NCBI RefSeq assembly: GCF_000349565.1
Contig: NZ_KB714629.1
Coordinates: forward strand, 36,076 to 100,075
Origin: Curtobacterium flaccumfaciens UCD-AKU
GTDB taxonomy: Bacteria > Actinomycetota > Actinomycetes > Actinomycetales > Microbacteriaceae
Direction of reading: 5' to 3'
DNA: 64,000 nucleotides
The notes beneath the pieces are model-generated. The model was given only the letters and a program-made list of their open reading frames with translations, was not told the origin of the DNA and ran no database searches. Position 1 is the first letter of the stretch, and each line of letters begins with the position of its first letter. Of the stretch, positions 63,149 to 64,000 are shown one piece after another. The position numbers and the translations under genes are program-made.

Positions 63149-64000
<852 letters not shown>

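Overview
The window is GC-rich (about 70 percent by eye) with actinobacterial gene content: an XPB-type helicase with its helicase-associated partner, LytR_C and DUF3263 proteins, DUF3027 beside a cold-shock protein and serC, a DtxR/IdeR-type repressor, and HrcA/CIRCE control of groL. This and many small details suggest Microbacteriaceae, probably Curtobacterium or a close relative. That placement is inference. I see no prophage, CRISPR array, rRNA or classical insertion sequence. Two tRNA genes are present (Arg-CCT and Thr-TGT).

Layout. 0.1-9.8 kb: an aldo/keto reductase, two tandem lipoproteins, a quinone oxidoreductase, a polar amino-acid ABC transporter, a coupled three-gene operon (divergent SAH-hydrolase-like protein, amidohydrolase, DUF985 cupin) and a glutaredoxin-like protein. 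9.8-20.9 kb: a complete non-phosphorylative L-fucose locus. An ABC importer without its own ATPase brings in fucosides, a cytoplasmic GH29 enzyme releases fucose, and mutarotase, dehydrogenase, lactonase, dehydratase, 2-keto-3-deoxyfuconate dehydrogenase and an FAH-family hydrolase take it to pyruvate and lactate. A FadR-type GntR regulator sits in the locus, and three copies of an ACATmGGATG operator-like motif lie only at its promoters and one internal junction. 21-25 kb: TetR and a 14-TM drug exporter, divergent from a phosphotransferase. 25-34 kb: flotillin, NadE, CopC, ArgG, an ECF sigma factor with its membrane partner, a double-HTH protein, tRNA-Arg and an epoxide hydrolase. 34-38 kb: a phosphonatase-like HAD and FAD oxidoreductase pair and two CPBP proteases. 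38-50 kb: HNH nuclease behind a possible leader peptide, NlpC/P60 protein behind a structured leader, DtxR regulator, SerC, DUF3027/cold-shock pair, XPB pair and a two-component system. 50-54 kb: a DUF559 nuclease inside a candidate inverted-repeat-bounded cassette, groL with two CIRCE elements, and a cold-shock gene. 54-64 kb: LytR_C/DUF3263, DUF2332/GNAT, MsrB, tRNA-Thr, aldo/keto reductase, hydrolase, NnrE, GldA, a zinc metallopeptidase, a DsbA-like membrane protein and the start of an MsmK/UgpC-type sugar ABC ATPase that could energise the fucoside importer.

The most unusual signals are: (1) the 1.28-kb DUF559 cassette with 19-bp terminal inverted repeats and repeated subterminal GGTCACGA motifs; (2) a 68-bp palindromic repeat present twice in opposite orientation, read in frame inside the SAH-hydrolase-like gene, with compensatory changes in its stem; (3) that same protein lacking two histidines expected in SAH hydrolase; (4) the fucose operators; and (5) a dispersed palindrome family with the core GGAGGCsCG, mostly at gene 3' ends.
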